Origin: Parvibaculum sedimenti
GTDB taxonomy: Bacteria; Pseudomonadota; Alphaproteobacteria; Parvibaculales; Parvibaculaceae
Assembly (NCBI RefSeq): GCF_009184905.1
Contig: NZ_WESC01000005.1
Span: forward strand, 1-64,000
DNA length: 64,000 nt
Direction of reading: 5' to 3'
Part shown: in pieces, positions 1-8,348 of the stretch
How positions within the stretch are numbered: position 1 is the first letter of the stretch
How the letters are laid out: each line of letters opens with the position of its first letter
Made by a program: the position numbers and the translations under genes
The notes under the pieces: model-generated
Told to the model about the DNA's origin: nothing
The model's input: the letters and a program-made list of their open reading frames with translations, nothing else
Databases searched by the model: none

Positions 1-94
1 GATCTGCTCTTCCGTAAAACGCTGCCTCTTCATCGTCCGTCTCCCTTCCATAGGGCCGGACTCTAAATCCTTCTGGACGAAAATCTCAGTGGCA
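1..94 (-). mobile_element. End of an IS3-family insertion sequence (5' end, start of orfA)
   Basis: Read on the minus strand, bases 33 to 1 encode MKRQRFTEEQI, the typical opening of an IS3-family OrfA transposase subunit (helix-turn-helix protein). A purine-rich ribosome-binding stretch (GGGAGACGG) lies just upstream of that ATG. The outer end is probably at 93-94, because the minus-strand sequence from there begins TGCCACTGAG and IS3 elements end in TG...CA. The rest of the element lies left of the window, so the family subgroup, the other inverted repeat and any target duplication cannot be seen. The family call rests on the 11-residue match and the position of the junction inside a broken gene. 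Confidence 0.7.
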
Positions 95-1519
95 CGTCAG
101 CTGCTATCCTTCATCCTCGCGGCATGGGCGACCTACTACAAGCCCGTGGCGGCCTTCTATTGGCTTCCAACCCGCGCATGGGAACTGATGCTCGGCGCCT
201 TGCTCGCGCTCGGCGTCGTCAAGCCTGCAAGGCGCCAATGGGCGGCAGAATGCGCGGCGGCGATCGGCATTGCGCTCATTCTTTTTGCGGCTCTTTCCTA
301 TGGAAAGACGACGCCCTTTCCGGGGCTCAGCGCGCTGCCGCCGACGCTGGGCGCGGCGCTTATTCTATATACGGGGCAGGAAGGGCGCATGACGTTGGTC
401 GGACGCCTGCTCGGCCTATGGCCGCTTCATTTTGTTGGACTTATTTCCTATTCGCTCTATCTGTGGCATTGGCCCCTCATCGTCTTTGGAAAATTCTATT
501 TTGGCGAAGAGGCCGGCAGCGTCGTCATGTCCAGCATCGTTATTGCCAGCTTCGTGCCCGCGGCGCTGTCGTGGCGCTTTATCGAGCAGCCATTCCGTGT
601 GAAACGCGCGAGTCTCGCACGAGGTCGAATCTTCGTGCTTTCGGGGAGCGCCATCGCGGTTGCGGTTGTTTGTTCCATGGGCATTGTGGAGACGGCCGGC
701 TTTCCCGCGCGCTTCCCTGCGGCGGTATTGAGTGTGCTGGACAGGCACCAATATGAAGAGGCTCGATATGGCGAATGTCACCTCGCTTCCGAGCGGCATC
801 TGACGGCGCGGAACCTGTGCCTGAGAGGTGCTGAAGGGCAGAAGGCGAGCTTCGTGTTGATCGGCGACAGTCACGCGGCGGCATTGGCAGGTGGGATATT
901 CAAGGCGGCAAGAGAGGTTGGACTTGCCGGTTATCAGTTGTCGGATTCGGGCTGGCGGCCGACCTTTCCATACATTCGTCTTTCACGGGACTGGCAGGAT
1001 CGCTGGATGAACGACCAGCTCACGGAAATGCTGGAAAATCCGGCGATCTCGCGTGTGCTGATCGTTGTGAACTGGGGTTCCGCAATCGGCCAGCGCTACC
1101 TTGCGAGTGGAAAAGTCGTTGAGGGAACCAGGGCAGTTCCGGCGGGAATTGTGGCGCTCGTGCAGCGTTACCCGCAAAAGCACTTCATCCTGCTCGAAGA
1201 TACGCCTGCCGCGCGCAGCTTTGGTGTCCGCAATCTTGCCTATTCCATGTTGTTCCACCGCACTTTCGATCCCAGAATTCCCGCAGACGATTATCGAAGG
1301 GAGCGGGACGCGCTGCACGAGGCACTTCGCCCGGTAAGCCGGCAGTCAAATGTTTCATGGGTGAGCATTTCCGATGCACTGTGTGATGAGCGGTATTGTT
1401 ACGGCCAGCGTAACGGCCGGACGATCTACTACGATCTTGACCATCTGACGACGCAGTTTGCGGAGGAACATGCGAGCACTCTTGGCCGCTTGTTTCAGAA
1501 TGTAAAAGTGGCTCGGTAG
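95..1519 (+). pseudogene. 5'-truncated O-acyltransferase (acyltransferase 3 plus SGNH domain)
   Basis: The frame carries the C-terminal half of an OafA-type O-acyltransferase: several membrane helices, the family stretch FYWLPTRAWELMLGALLA near the start, SYSLYLWHWP, then from about residue 250 a periplasmic SGNH domain with GDSHA and a C-terminal D-x-x-H (DLDHLTT). Full-length members have about 600-680 residues and open with a conserved His/Arg-bearing helix block. Here roughly the first 190 residues are missing and the frame begins abruptly at the insertion-sequence junction. A GTG at 89 would put three codons of the element on the front, but the catalytic acyltransferase 3 N-terminus is gone, so activity is unlikely. 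Its place at the head of a glycosyltransferase run suggests it once acetylated the polymer. Confidence 0.75.
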
Positions 1520-1635
1520 ACGAACATCCAGTGGCGAGCTGCGGAGACCTTTGCCGTCGCTAACAGTCGAAGGCGTATGTTAGACTTGAAAAAACGCCTG
1601 CTTTTAGGAATTTACCTGTTGTCGCGGAGATGGCG

Positions 1636-2793
1636 ATGATCGTTATGATGATCTGTCATTACGATGACAGCAACCCGAGCGGCGGGCTGGAGAAACAGGC
1701 GCGGATGCTTGCGCAGTCGCTGCGCGCAGCTGGCGAGGACATCGTGGTGCTCGGCAGTACCCGTAAATTCTCGCGCACCGGATGGTCGGACGACGAGGGT
1801 GTGCCCGTCCGTCTTTTCTGGACCTACACGACGCCCCAGATTTCCGGGCGATACCTGCCGGCGGCGCTTCTCTGGGCGGCGCAGTTGCTTTTCTGGGTAT
1901 TTCGCAATCGCGCCCGGATCGACCTCATCCATGTCCATCAGCTGCGCATTCATGCCTTCGTCGCGGCCCTCGCGCGAAAGTTCTGGGGCATTCCGAACAT
2001 ATTGAAGTCCGCTACCGGCGGGTCAGGGGCGGATATTCGCGTCATCGGCACAAGGAAATATTTCGGCGCTGCCGGGCGGCGCTTCGTTATCGCGCATGGT
2101 GATCGCTTCGTCGCCACCACGCGCTCAATCGAAGAAGACCTGACTCGATGGGGCGTCCCTGCGGAAAAGATCGCCGTCATCCCGAATGGATTGAGGATCG
2201 GTCCGGCGGAGGCGGGCGATGCGCCGGAGGCGAGGGCGCACCGTTTCCTCTTTCTCGGGCGCCTCGATGCGGACAAGAACGTGGCGGCGTTGGCCGCCGC
2301 GGCGGCGGACATGCCACCAGAGGCGAAGTTCCAGCTCGACTTTTATGGCGCGGGCAATCTCGAGGCGGAGGTCGAGGCGATATCGCGCCGCGATCCGGCG
2401 GGGCGTGTCCGCCTCCACGGGTGGCACTCCGATCCCGACGATATTCTCGGTCGCTACGGATACCTTTTGCTTCCGTCGAATGCGGAGGGCCTTTCCAACG
2501 CCATGCTCGAAGCCATGGTTCGCGGCGTGGTGCCCGTCACCACGCGTGTAAGCGGATGCGTCGATCACATCACGCCGAATGAAAACGGCCTTTTCCTGGA
2601 GGGAACGGACCGCGCGAGCCTTCATGCCGGCCTGTCGATTATAACGTCCCTCCCCACGCAGGAGTGGTCGAGGCTCTCGTCCGCGACGAGCGATTATGCA
2701 ACGCGGCATTTTGATATTCTGGCGGTGAGGGACCGCTACCTTGCGCTTTATGCCGAACTGGCGGCGCAGCCGATTCGTTTGAGACCGGTATGA
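1636..2793 (+). CDS. Glycosyltransferase family 4 (GT-B)
   Basis: A 385-residue retaining GT-B glycosyltransferase expected to add one sugar from a nucleotide-sugar donor to a lipid-linked glycan at the cytoplasmic face of the inner membrane. The N-terminal domain contains the acceptor-side pattern NPSGGLEKQARMLAQSL. The C-terminal donor domain shows FLGRLDADKNV and the EX7E motif (EGLSNAMLE) near residue 283. Several ATGs crowd the start; 1636 is preferred over 1630 because GCGGAG sits about six bases upstream. The last four bases overlap the next gene's start (ATGA), indicating translational coupling. Donor and acceptor cannot be read from sequence. Confidence 0.9.
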   Translation: MIVMMICHYDDSNPSGGLEKQARMLAQSLRAAGEDIVVLGSTRKFSRTGWSDDEGVPVRLFWTYTTPQISGRYLPAALLWAAQLLFWVFRNRARIDLIHVHQLRIHAFVAALARKFWGIPNILKSATGGSGADIRVIGTRKYFGAAGRRFVIAHGDRFVATTRSIEEDLTRWGVPAEKIAVIPNGLRIGPAEAGDAPEARAHRFLFLGRLDADKNVAALAAAAADMPPEAKFQLDFYGAGNLEAEVEAISRRDPAGRVRLHGWHSDPDDILGRYGYLLLPSNAEGLSNAMLEAMVRGVVPVTTRVSGCVDHITPNENGLFLEGTDRASLHAGLSIITSLPTQEWSRLSSATSDYATRHFDILAVRDRYLALYAELAAQPIRLRPV

Positions 2794-3809
2794 AAATCTG
2801 TATCTCCACCTATACGTTTCTTCCCGAGATCGGTGGCGTCGCCACCACCGAATCCGTTCTTGCTGCGGGCTTTGTCCGTGCGGGACATGACGTGACTGTC
2901 GTCACCACCGCGCCCGGCCCGGCGACGGGATATGACTATCGTGTCCTGCGTAATCCGGGTTCGTTGGAGTTAACGCGGATCTATGCCGAGGCGGATATCC
3001 TCATCCTAGCGAACCTGTCGCTAAAGCTCTTCTATCCGCTGCTCTTCATGCGCAGACCGTTTGGGCTGCGGCATCATTCGGAGAGCGCGGCTCATCTTTC
3101 CCGCTCATGGTTCTCTGTCGATCTTTTGCGCCGCTGGATCATGCGCCGAGCCGTCAACTTCGTGACGAGCGCCTTCATCGGCCGCAAGATCGGTGTGCCG
3201 CATCATGTGGTACATCCCTTCGCCAATCCCGAACACATCACATCGGCTATGGTCATGCCCGTCGAGGCGCGCCGGGATGCGGTGTTTGTCGGCCGTCTCG
3301 AGGAGGAGAAGGGCATTCTCTATTTGCTCGACCGCTGGTCTCTGGTGCGCGAGGCGCTGGGGATCGAGGAACTGTGGATTGTCGGCGACGGCTCTCTGCG
3401 CCCTGAAATCGAGGCGCGCATCGCGGCAGGGCGGGTGCCGGGCGTAAGCTACCTCGGTCGGCTGAACCTGGAGGAGACGGCAAAGGAAATGGGCCGTGCC
3501 GCTTATTCCTTTGTGCCGTCGCTCTGGGAGGAGCCCTTTGGCGCGGTCGCCATAGAATCGTTGGCTGCCGGGGCGCTGGTCATATTGTCCGACCGCGGAG
3601 GCCTGCCAGAGACGACAGGCGATCTCGGTTTTGCCTTCGCGCCCGACGACTCGGGGAGCTTCGAGGCGGCCCTGGGGAGAGCGCGCCATTTCCGGGAAGA
3701 TCTCCTTGTTTCTGCGGAGGCGCGGGCAGCCTATGCCGATGCCACCGCTCGCCGGCTCGCTAAATTCGCGCCGGAAGAGGCAGTGAGGAAAATAATCGGC
3801 GCATTTTGA
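2790..3809 (+). CDS. Glycosyltransferase family 4 (GT-B)
   Basis: A 339-residue GT-B enzyme, shorter than its neighbours. The N-terminus has the family loop PEIGGVATTESVLAAGF. The donor domain has FVGRLEEEKGI and an intact EX7E (EPFGAVAIE) near residue 247, followed by the usual AAGALVILSDRGGLPE. The start overlaps the preceding stop by four bases, so the two transferases are probably made together. It is inferred to act in assembly of the same repeat unit; its sugar specificity is unknown. Confidence 0.9.
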   Translation: MKICISTYTFLPEIGGVATTESVLAAGFVRAGHDVTVVTTAPGPATGYDYRVLRNPGSLELTRIYAEADILILANLSLKLFYPLLFMRRPFGLRHHSESAAHLSRSWFSVDLLRRWIMRRAVNFVTSAFIGRKIGVPHHVVHPFANPEHITSAMVMPVEARRDAVFVGRLEEEKGILYLLDRWSLVREALGIEELWIVGDGSLRPEIEARIAAGRVPGVSYLGRLNLEETAKEMGRAAYSFVPSLWEEPFGAVAIESLAAGALVILSDRGGLPETTGDLGFAFAPDDSGSFEAALGRARHFREDLLVSAEARAAYADATARRLAKFAPEEAVRKIIGAF

Positions 3810-3878
3810 ATGCGATTCCTGCCGCTCGGAATAGACGAATTGCCAGGACGCTACAGATAATTGATATGTTTCCTATAG

Positions 3879-3884
3879 TATAAT
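3879..3884 (+). promoter_or_regulatory. Candidate -10 box in an AT-rich gap of the glycosyltransferase run
   Basis: The 126-base gap between two glycosyltransferase genes holds an AT-rich island with a perfect TATAAT at 3879-3884. No good -35 stands at the usual 16-18 bases; TTGATA at 3861-3866 is too close (12 bases). If transcription starts near 3891, the ATG at 3888 would be lost and translation would use the ATG at 3936. This could be an internal promoter, but the match is to one box only. Confidence 0.3.
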
Positions 3885-3935
3885 TATATGGAAAAAGTTC
3901 GGCTCGATCGATCCATCTGCGGGCAAGCGGAGCCT

Positions 3936-5126
3936 ATGTCCAAGATTGTTCACATCATTACCCGCTTCGTTAACGGCGGGGCGGACGAGAACACGCTGCT
4001 GACCTGCAATGCGCAGGCTGCGTCGGGTCATGATGTGTCGCTGGTCTATGGTGCCGACAATACGAATCGGATGGTCGCGCAGCTCGATGCAAGAGTGCGC
4101 AGAGTTTGTCTTCCCTCACTTGTTCGCGAGATTGCGCTGGCGAAGGATGTGACCACGCTTTTCAGACTGGCGCGTCTCATGCGTCGCTTGCGGCCGGATG
4201 TCGTACATACGCATACGAGCAAGGCCGGCATTATCGGACGCGTGGCGGCGCTGGCCTCGCCCGGCGCCGTAATCGTGCATGGGGTTCATATTCTGCCTTT
4301 CACCGCGAAGAGGGGCGCGCAAAGGCTCATCTATCTCGGCCTCGAAAAACTCATGGCCCTGACGACGCATGCTTTCATCAATGTGAGCGACGGTATGCGC
4401 GATGAGTGTCTCGCCCACGGTATCGGTAGGCCCGAACGCCATTGGGTAATCGAGAGCGGAATGGATGTGGCGAAGTTTCGTGGCGCTTTGCCCGCCGGTG
4501 ATATTCTTTCCGGCATTTCGGCGGCTGATGTGCCCATTCGCGTCGGCTATGTGGCGGCACTCGAGAGGCGCAAGCGTCACCGCGAATTGCTGGAAGCGGT
4601 CGTGCCGCTTCTGAAGCGCCACATGGCCATGCAGCTGGTTCTCGCCGGCGAAGGCCCTGAGAGGCAGGCGCTGGAGACGGCGGCCCGGGAAGCGGGCGTC
4701 GAGGCGCAGGTTCGTCTGCTGGGCTTCCGCGACGACGTCGAGGCCGTGCTCGCGGCCTGTGACGTCTGCGTCTTCGTCTCCGAGCGCGAAGGGTTGCCGC
4801 GCGCGCTTGTTCAATATGCGCTGGCCGGCAAGCCGATCGTCGCGACGCGGTTGCCGGGCATTGAGCGTGTTTTGCAACATGACCGTAACGGCTATCTTGT
4901 CGATACGGATTCATTCGACGAATTCACGCGCCGCCTCGAGGCCCTGATCGTCGATCCGGAATTGCGCGAAACGATGGCGGCGAGGAGCATGGTCATTGAT
5001 CTTTCCGATTGGGATGCGGCTCGCATGACGGAACGGATCGATGGCGTCTATGAGGCGCTGCTTGCCAGACGCTCGCTGGCGGGTGGTCGGGCCGCATGGC
5101 GCAGCAGGCGGGGCAGACTCATATGA
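3936..5126 (+). CDS. Glycosyltransferase family 4 (GT-B) with altered EX7E motif
   Basis: A 396-residue GT-B glycosyltransferase. It opens MSKIVHIITRFVNGGADENT, the normal first beta strand and Gly-rich acceptor loop, with AAGCGGAG just upstream, so 3936 is preferred to the earlier in-frame ATG at 3888. The donor half has LERRKRHRELLEAV and LGFRDDVEAVLAACDVCVFVS. The EX7E position reads EGLPRALVQ near residue 284: the second Glu, which normally contacts the donor sugar, is Gln here. Similar enzymes usually keep Glu. The stop overlaps the next start (ATGA). It could be active with changed donor handling; function beyond family level is unknown. Confidence 0.85.
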   Translation: MSKIVHIITRFVNGGADENTLLTCNAQAASGHDVSLVYGADNTNRMVAQLDARVRRVCLPSLVREIALAKDVTTLFRLARLMRRLRPDVVHTHTSKAGIIGRVAALASPGAVIVHGVHILPFTAKRGAQRLIYLGLEKLMALTTHAFINVSDGMRDECLAHGIGRPERHWVIESGMDVAKFRGALPAGDILSGISAADVPIRVGYVAALERRKRHRELLEAVVPLLKRHMAMQLVLAGEGPERQALETAAREAGVEAQVRLLGFRDDVEAVLAACDVCVFVSEREGLPRALVQYALAGKPIVATRLPGIERVLQHDRNGYLVDTDSFDEFTRRLEALIVDPELRETMAARSMVIDLSDWDAARMTERIDGVYEALLARRSLAGGRAAWRSRRGRLI

Positions 5127-6394
5127 CCTATCTTCTGCCGCTCGGGCTTCTGACGCTTTTTACGGCTCTCAAATTTCATGTGGGCGTCGTCCAGCTTCGG
5201 CCTTTTGACGCCGTCGTGGTGCTCATGATCGGCTGGGTGCTTGTAAACGGGGCATCATTCGGCCAAAAGCGGATGGTCGGGTTTCTCATGCTCCTGCCGT
5301 TCTTCCTGTGGCATGTATTGTCGGCGTTACTCGGTGGCGCCGACAACGGCTTGCGTGAGGGACTGCAGGTTTCGTTGATGATCGCCTTCGCGACCACGAT
5401 CGTGCTGAGCCTCGACCTGATCGACTACAAGACGGCTGCGCGGGTGATGATCGCCGGCCTAGTCGTCGTTCTCGCCTACAACGTCATTTGGCATGTCTCG
5501 CAGGGCATGTGGGTTGGGTGGAAGAGGCTCAACAATCCAAAGGCCGTATTCGGCTTTCTGCCCATGGCGCTGGGCTGCCTCATGCTCTTCGCGGCGCCAG
5601 CGCAGCGCCGCCTTTATTGGCTCGTCTGGATTGGGCTGCTTGTCATCATCGTTCTATCGACCGAGCGTAAGGCTCTCATCATTTATGGCGTCATCACAGC
5701 AATGTTGCTTGCGCGCGGCCGGATGCTGGCGGCGCTTCCATTGGTCGGCGTCGGCATCATCGGCCTCTTCATCGTCATTAATCTGTTCGCAGCGGAGAGT
5801 TTTACCCGGCAGCTTCGGACATTGACAGACCCTATCGAGTCGGCGGGATCGGCGGCGATGGTTGCTCGAGGCGTGACGCCGGAGTCGCTCAGCAATGCCC
5901 AACGGAAGTTTGCCTTCAACGTCGCGACCACATATTTCAGTCAGTCGCCGCTGATCGGCATCGGTACAAATGAATATGCGAACCGGGTGAGGGAACAGTA
6001 CGGTTATCTTCCGGAATATATGTTGCTCGGCATTCACGGAGAGTTTCTACGCGTCGCCGCTGAAAATGGCCTTGTCGGCCTTATCTTCTATGCGGCGATC
6101 TGGCTCTCCTCCGTTGTTCGGCTGCGTCGGGTGCTCCTCTTTTTTCTGCGTCGCCGTCAGATCACAAGGCCGCAAGCCGCTGTCACTCCCTTCCTGCTGC
6201 TGACCGCGCCCTTGATGTATCTCGGCCTTGACGCTTCCGGTACGCCTTCCTTCGCGGTGCTGGTTATCGTCTCGCTGATGCCCGAGCTCACTTATAGCGC
6301 GTTGAGGCAGCGTGCGACGGCCATGGAGGCGGCGCGGGAACGCAGGCGCCGCTCGGATGTGAATTTCGGCTCCGATCAGCTTGTGGCAGGTTAG
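5123..6394 (+). CDS. O-antigen polymerase/ligase-like membrane protein (Wzy-type)
   Basis: A 423-residue multi-pass inner-membrane protein with about ten to twelve predicted helices. It has the large periplasmic loop and C-terminal motif of the Wzy/WaaL superfamily: SPLIGIGTNEYANRVREQ followed by IHGEFLRVAAENGLVGL, resembling the H-x-E-x-L...E-x-G signature. Such proteins polymerise lipid-linked repeat units or transfer them to an acceptor in the periplasm. The ATG at 5123 is chosen because it makes a 4-base ATGA overlap with the upstream gene; an earlier GTG-type opening at 5096 lacks that coupling. A second protein of this class is at 24092-25591, so one may be the polymerase and the other a ligase. 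Confidence 0.8.
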   Translation: MTYLLPLGLLTLFTALKFHVGVVQLRPFDAVVVLMIGWVLVNGASFGQKRMVGFLMLLPFFLWHVLSALLGGADNGLREGLQVSLMIAFATTIVLSLDLIDYKTAARVMIAGLVVVLAYNVIWHVSQGMWVGWKRLNNPKAVFGFLPMALGCLMLFAAPAQRRLYWLVWIGLLVIIVLSTERKALIIYGVITAMLLARGRMLAALPLVGVGIIGLFIVINLFAAESFTRQLRTLTDPIESAGSAAMVARGVTPESLSNAQRKFAFNVATTYFSQSPLIGIGTNEYANRVREQYGYLPEYMLLGIHGEFLRVAAENGLVGLIFYAAIWLSSVVRLRRVLLFFLRRRQITRPQAAVTPFLLLTAPLMYLGLDASGTPSFAVLVIVSLMPELTYSALRQRATAMEAARERRRRSDVNFGSDQLVAG

Positions 6395-6396
6395 GC

Positions 6397-7362
6397 ATGC
6401 GCGTCTCGGTGATCATGACCTGCCACAATGAGGAGCGCTTCATCGAACAGGCGATCCGCAGCGTTGTGGCGCAGACGGCCTGTGACGGCGTCCTCGAAAT
6501 TGCGGTCGTCAACGACGGATCGACAGACGGCTCGGCAGCGCTTCTGCTTCGTCTTGCGAGCGAAATCCCCGGACTGAAGATAATCGAGTCGAATGGCGTC
6601 GGGCTTCCCGCGGCGCGGAATCGCGCGATCCGGGAGACGACCGGAGACCTCATTGCGATCCTCGATGGCGACGATTTCTGGGCGCCGGAGAAGCTCGAGC
6701 GCCAGTGTTCCGCCTTCGATGCCGACGAGCGAGTTGGCCTTGTCTACAGCGACTACGTGGATTTCACACGCGATGATCTCGCAGACGCACAGCCAATCCG
6801 CGTACGCAGGTATGGCGTCGCAACGCGGGATACGCTTGCCGAATACTTTGTTAACGACGGACCGATTGTTCCCTCGACCACCATTATTCGGCGTACCGCT
6901 CTCGATGAGGTTGGGCTCTTTGATGAAGAGATACGCCTCGGCGAGGATACGGAGATGTTTCTGCGTCTCGCTGAAAAATGGAAATTCGTGCATGTGCCCG
7001 GCGATCTCTGCTTCAAGCGGCGTCACGGTTCCAATCTCACCAGGCGGCTCGACGCACTGCTGCCCATCGCAGAGCGGATGACGGAACGCTTTGTGGCGCG
7101 AAACCCGCGTCTCGCCCCGCTCGCGGCCCGGCGGATGGCGCGCCGCTATGCGCGAACCGGAAATGATTGTGTACAGAATGGAGAGCGGCCGAATGGTGTG
7201 CGCCTTCTCTTCAAAGCAATCCAGTCCGATCCATTTTTCTGGCGGCCATACGCCTATCTTGCATTTGCTCTCGTGCCGCATCGTCTGAGCGAATCTCTTC
7301 GGCGCTTGGCAAAGGCTCTTTTTCACCGCCGCATTCCGACCAAGGCCGACTCCGTTCTCTAG
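6397..7362 (+). CDS. Glycosyltransferase family 2 (GT-A)
   Basis: A 321-residue inverting GT-A glycosyltransferase. The first 100 residues carry the family landmarks: VSVIMTCHNEERFIEQAIRS, VVNDGSTDGS and the metal-binding DXD-like ILDGDDFW. Further on are PSTTIIRRTALDEVGLFDE and GEDTEMFLRLAE, the region containing the catalytic base (ED). A soluble C-terminal tail rich in Arg follows. It starts two bases after the upstream stop and is co-transcribed with the other sugar-polymer genes. Donor unknown. Confidence 0.9.
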   Translation: MRVSVIMTCHNEERFIEQAIRSVVAQTACDGVLEIAVVNDGSTDGSAALLLRLASEIPGLKIIESNGVGLPAARNRAIRETTGDLIAILDGDDFWAPEKLERQCSAFDADERVGLVYSDYVDFTRDDLADAQPIRVRRYGVATRDTLAEYFVNDGPIVPSTTIIRRTALDEVGLFDEEIRLGEDTEMFLRLAEKWKFVHVPGDLCFKRRHGSNLTRRLDALLPIAERMTERFVARNPRLAPLAARRMARRYARTGNDCVQNGERPNGVRLLFKAIQSDPFFWRPYAYLAFALVPHRLSESLRRLAKALFHRRIPTKADSVL

Positions 7363-7397
7363 TCTCGTGATGACCTCATCTTCAACGGGTAGTTTCA

Positions 7398-8348
7398 ATG
7401 CTGGTTGCCCTCGCCGACATAGAGATCATGCTGCGCAAGCCGGGCGCGCCATGGCTGCATGTCGCGCTCAGGCGCAAAGACGGCGTTGTTTCGGAGGTGA
7501 CCGCGGGCGACGAGCAATTCCCGGTCGTGCATGGTCAGCCGGTCCTCATTGATTTTTCCGATAGTGTCGTGCGGCCCGAATGGTTCGCGACGGCGCAAGA
7601 TACCTATTCGTTGGTAGGCGCCCGAAGGGGATTTCTGCGCGGGCTGAAGGGCCGCCTGTTCGGAACGGCCGATATCAGCACGAGCAATTTCTTTCTCCTG
7701 CGCGAGCATCTGAAGGCATTGCCGGTCAAACGCCCTCTGGTGCTTATGGTCGGCGCGGCGACGAAGGGCATGGGAACGGATCTGCTCTATAATGACGAGG
7801 CGATTGCCCAGGTGGCCTTCGATGTCTATCCCTCGCCGCTCACGAACTTCGTCGCGGATGGTCACAAGATTCCCCTCGCAGATGAGAGTGTCGACGCCGT
7901 TTGCATTCAGGCAGTTCTGGAGCATGTGCTCGATCCTCGCCAGGTGGCGATGGAGGTCGCTCGTGTGCTGAAGCCGGGCGGGCTCGTCTATGCGGAGACG
8001 CCCTTCATGCAACAGGTCCACGAGGGGGCGTATGACTTCACGCGCTTCAGTGAAGTCGGACACAGGTGGCTCTGGCGCGATTTCGAGACCGTCAAGCGCG
8101 GCGCGCTTGGTGGGCCCGGCCTGTCGCTCTATTGGGCTGTGAAATATTTCCTGCGCGGTCTGACGCGCAGCAAGGCATTGGCCGATATCGCCAGCATTCC
8201 GTTCGGCATCTTCTCGTTGTTCGATCGTTTCGTGCCGGAGCCGCACAGGGTGGACGGCGCGAGCGGCACTTATTTTATGGGGCGCAAGAGCGGTCGAAGC
8301 CTGACGGTTGGCGAGATTGTCGGCGAATACCGGGGCGCGCAACGATGA
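7398..8348 (+). CDS. Class I SAM-dependent methyltransferase
   Basis: A 316-residue protein. The first 65 residues (HVALRRKDGVVSEVTAGDEQ, HGQPVLIDFSD) look like the small Trm112-like or zinc-ribbon-like leader found in front of many glycan methyltransferases, though no Cys pairs are present here. The methyltransferase type 11 fold follows: LVLMVGAATKGMG, then VAFDVYPSPLTNFVADGHKIPLA and the signature VDAVCIQAVLEHVLDP with LKPGGLVYAETPF. It probably O-methylates or otherwise caps a sugar of the polymer. The stop overlaps the next start (ATGA). Confidence 0.8.
   Translation: MLVALADIEIMLRKPGAPWLHVALRRKDGVVSEVTAGDEQFPVVHGQPVLIDFSDSVVRPEWFATAQDTYSLVGARRGFLRGLKGRLFGTADISTSNFFLLREHLKALPVKRPLVLMVGAATKGMGTDLLYNDEAIAQVAFDVYPSPLTNFVADGHKIPLADESVDAVCIQAVLEHVLDPRQVAMEVARVLKPGGLVYAETPFMQQVHEGAYDFTRFSEVGHRWLWRDFETVKRGALGGPGLSLYWAVKYFLRGLTRSKALADIASIPFGIFSLFDRFVPEPHRVDGASGTYFMGRKSGRSLTVGEIVGEYRGAQR

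Noticed and set aside
3888-3935. Upstream ATG extension of the GT4 gene
   Set aside because: The added 16 residues do not match the family start, the ATG lies at the end of the TATAAT island, and the ATG at 3936 has a ribosome-binding site.
8066-8344. Upstream extension of the GT-C-like gene
   Set aside because: It lies wholly within the methyltransferase gene and the ATGA overlap at 8345 gives a natural start.
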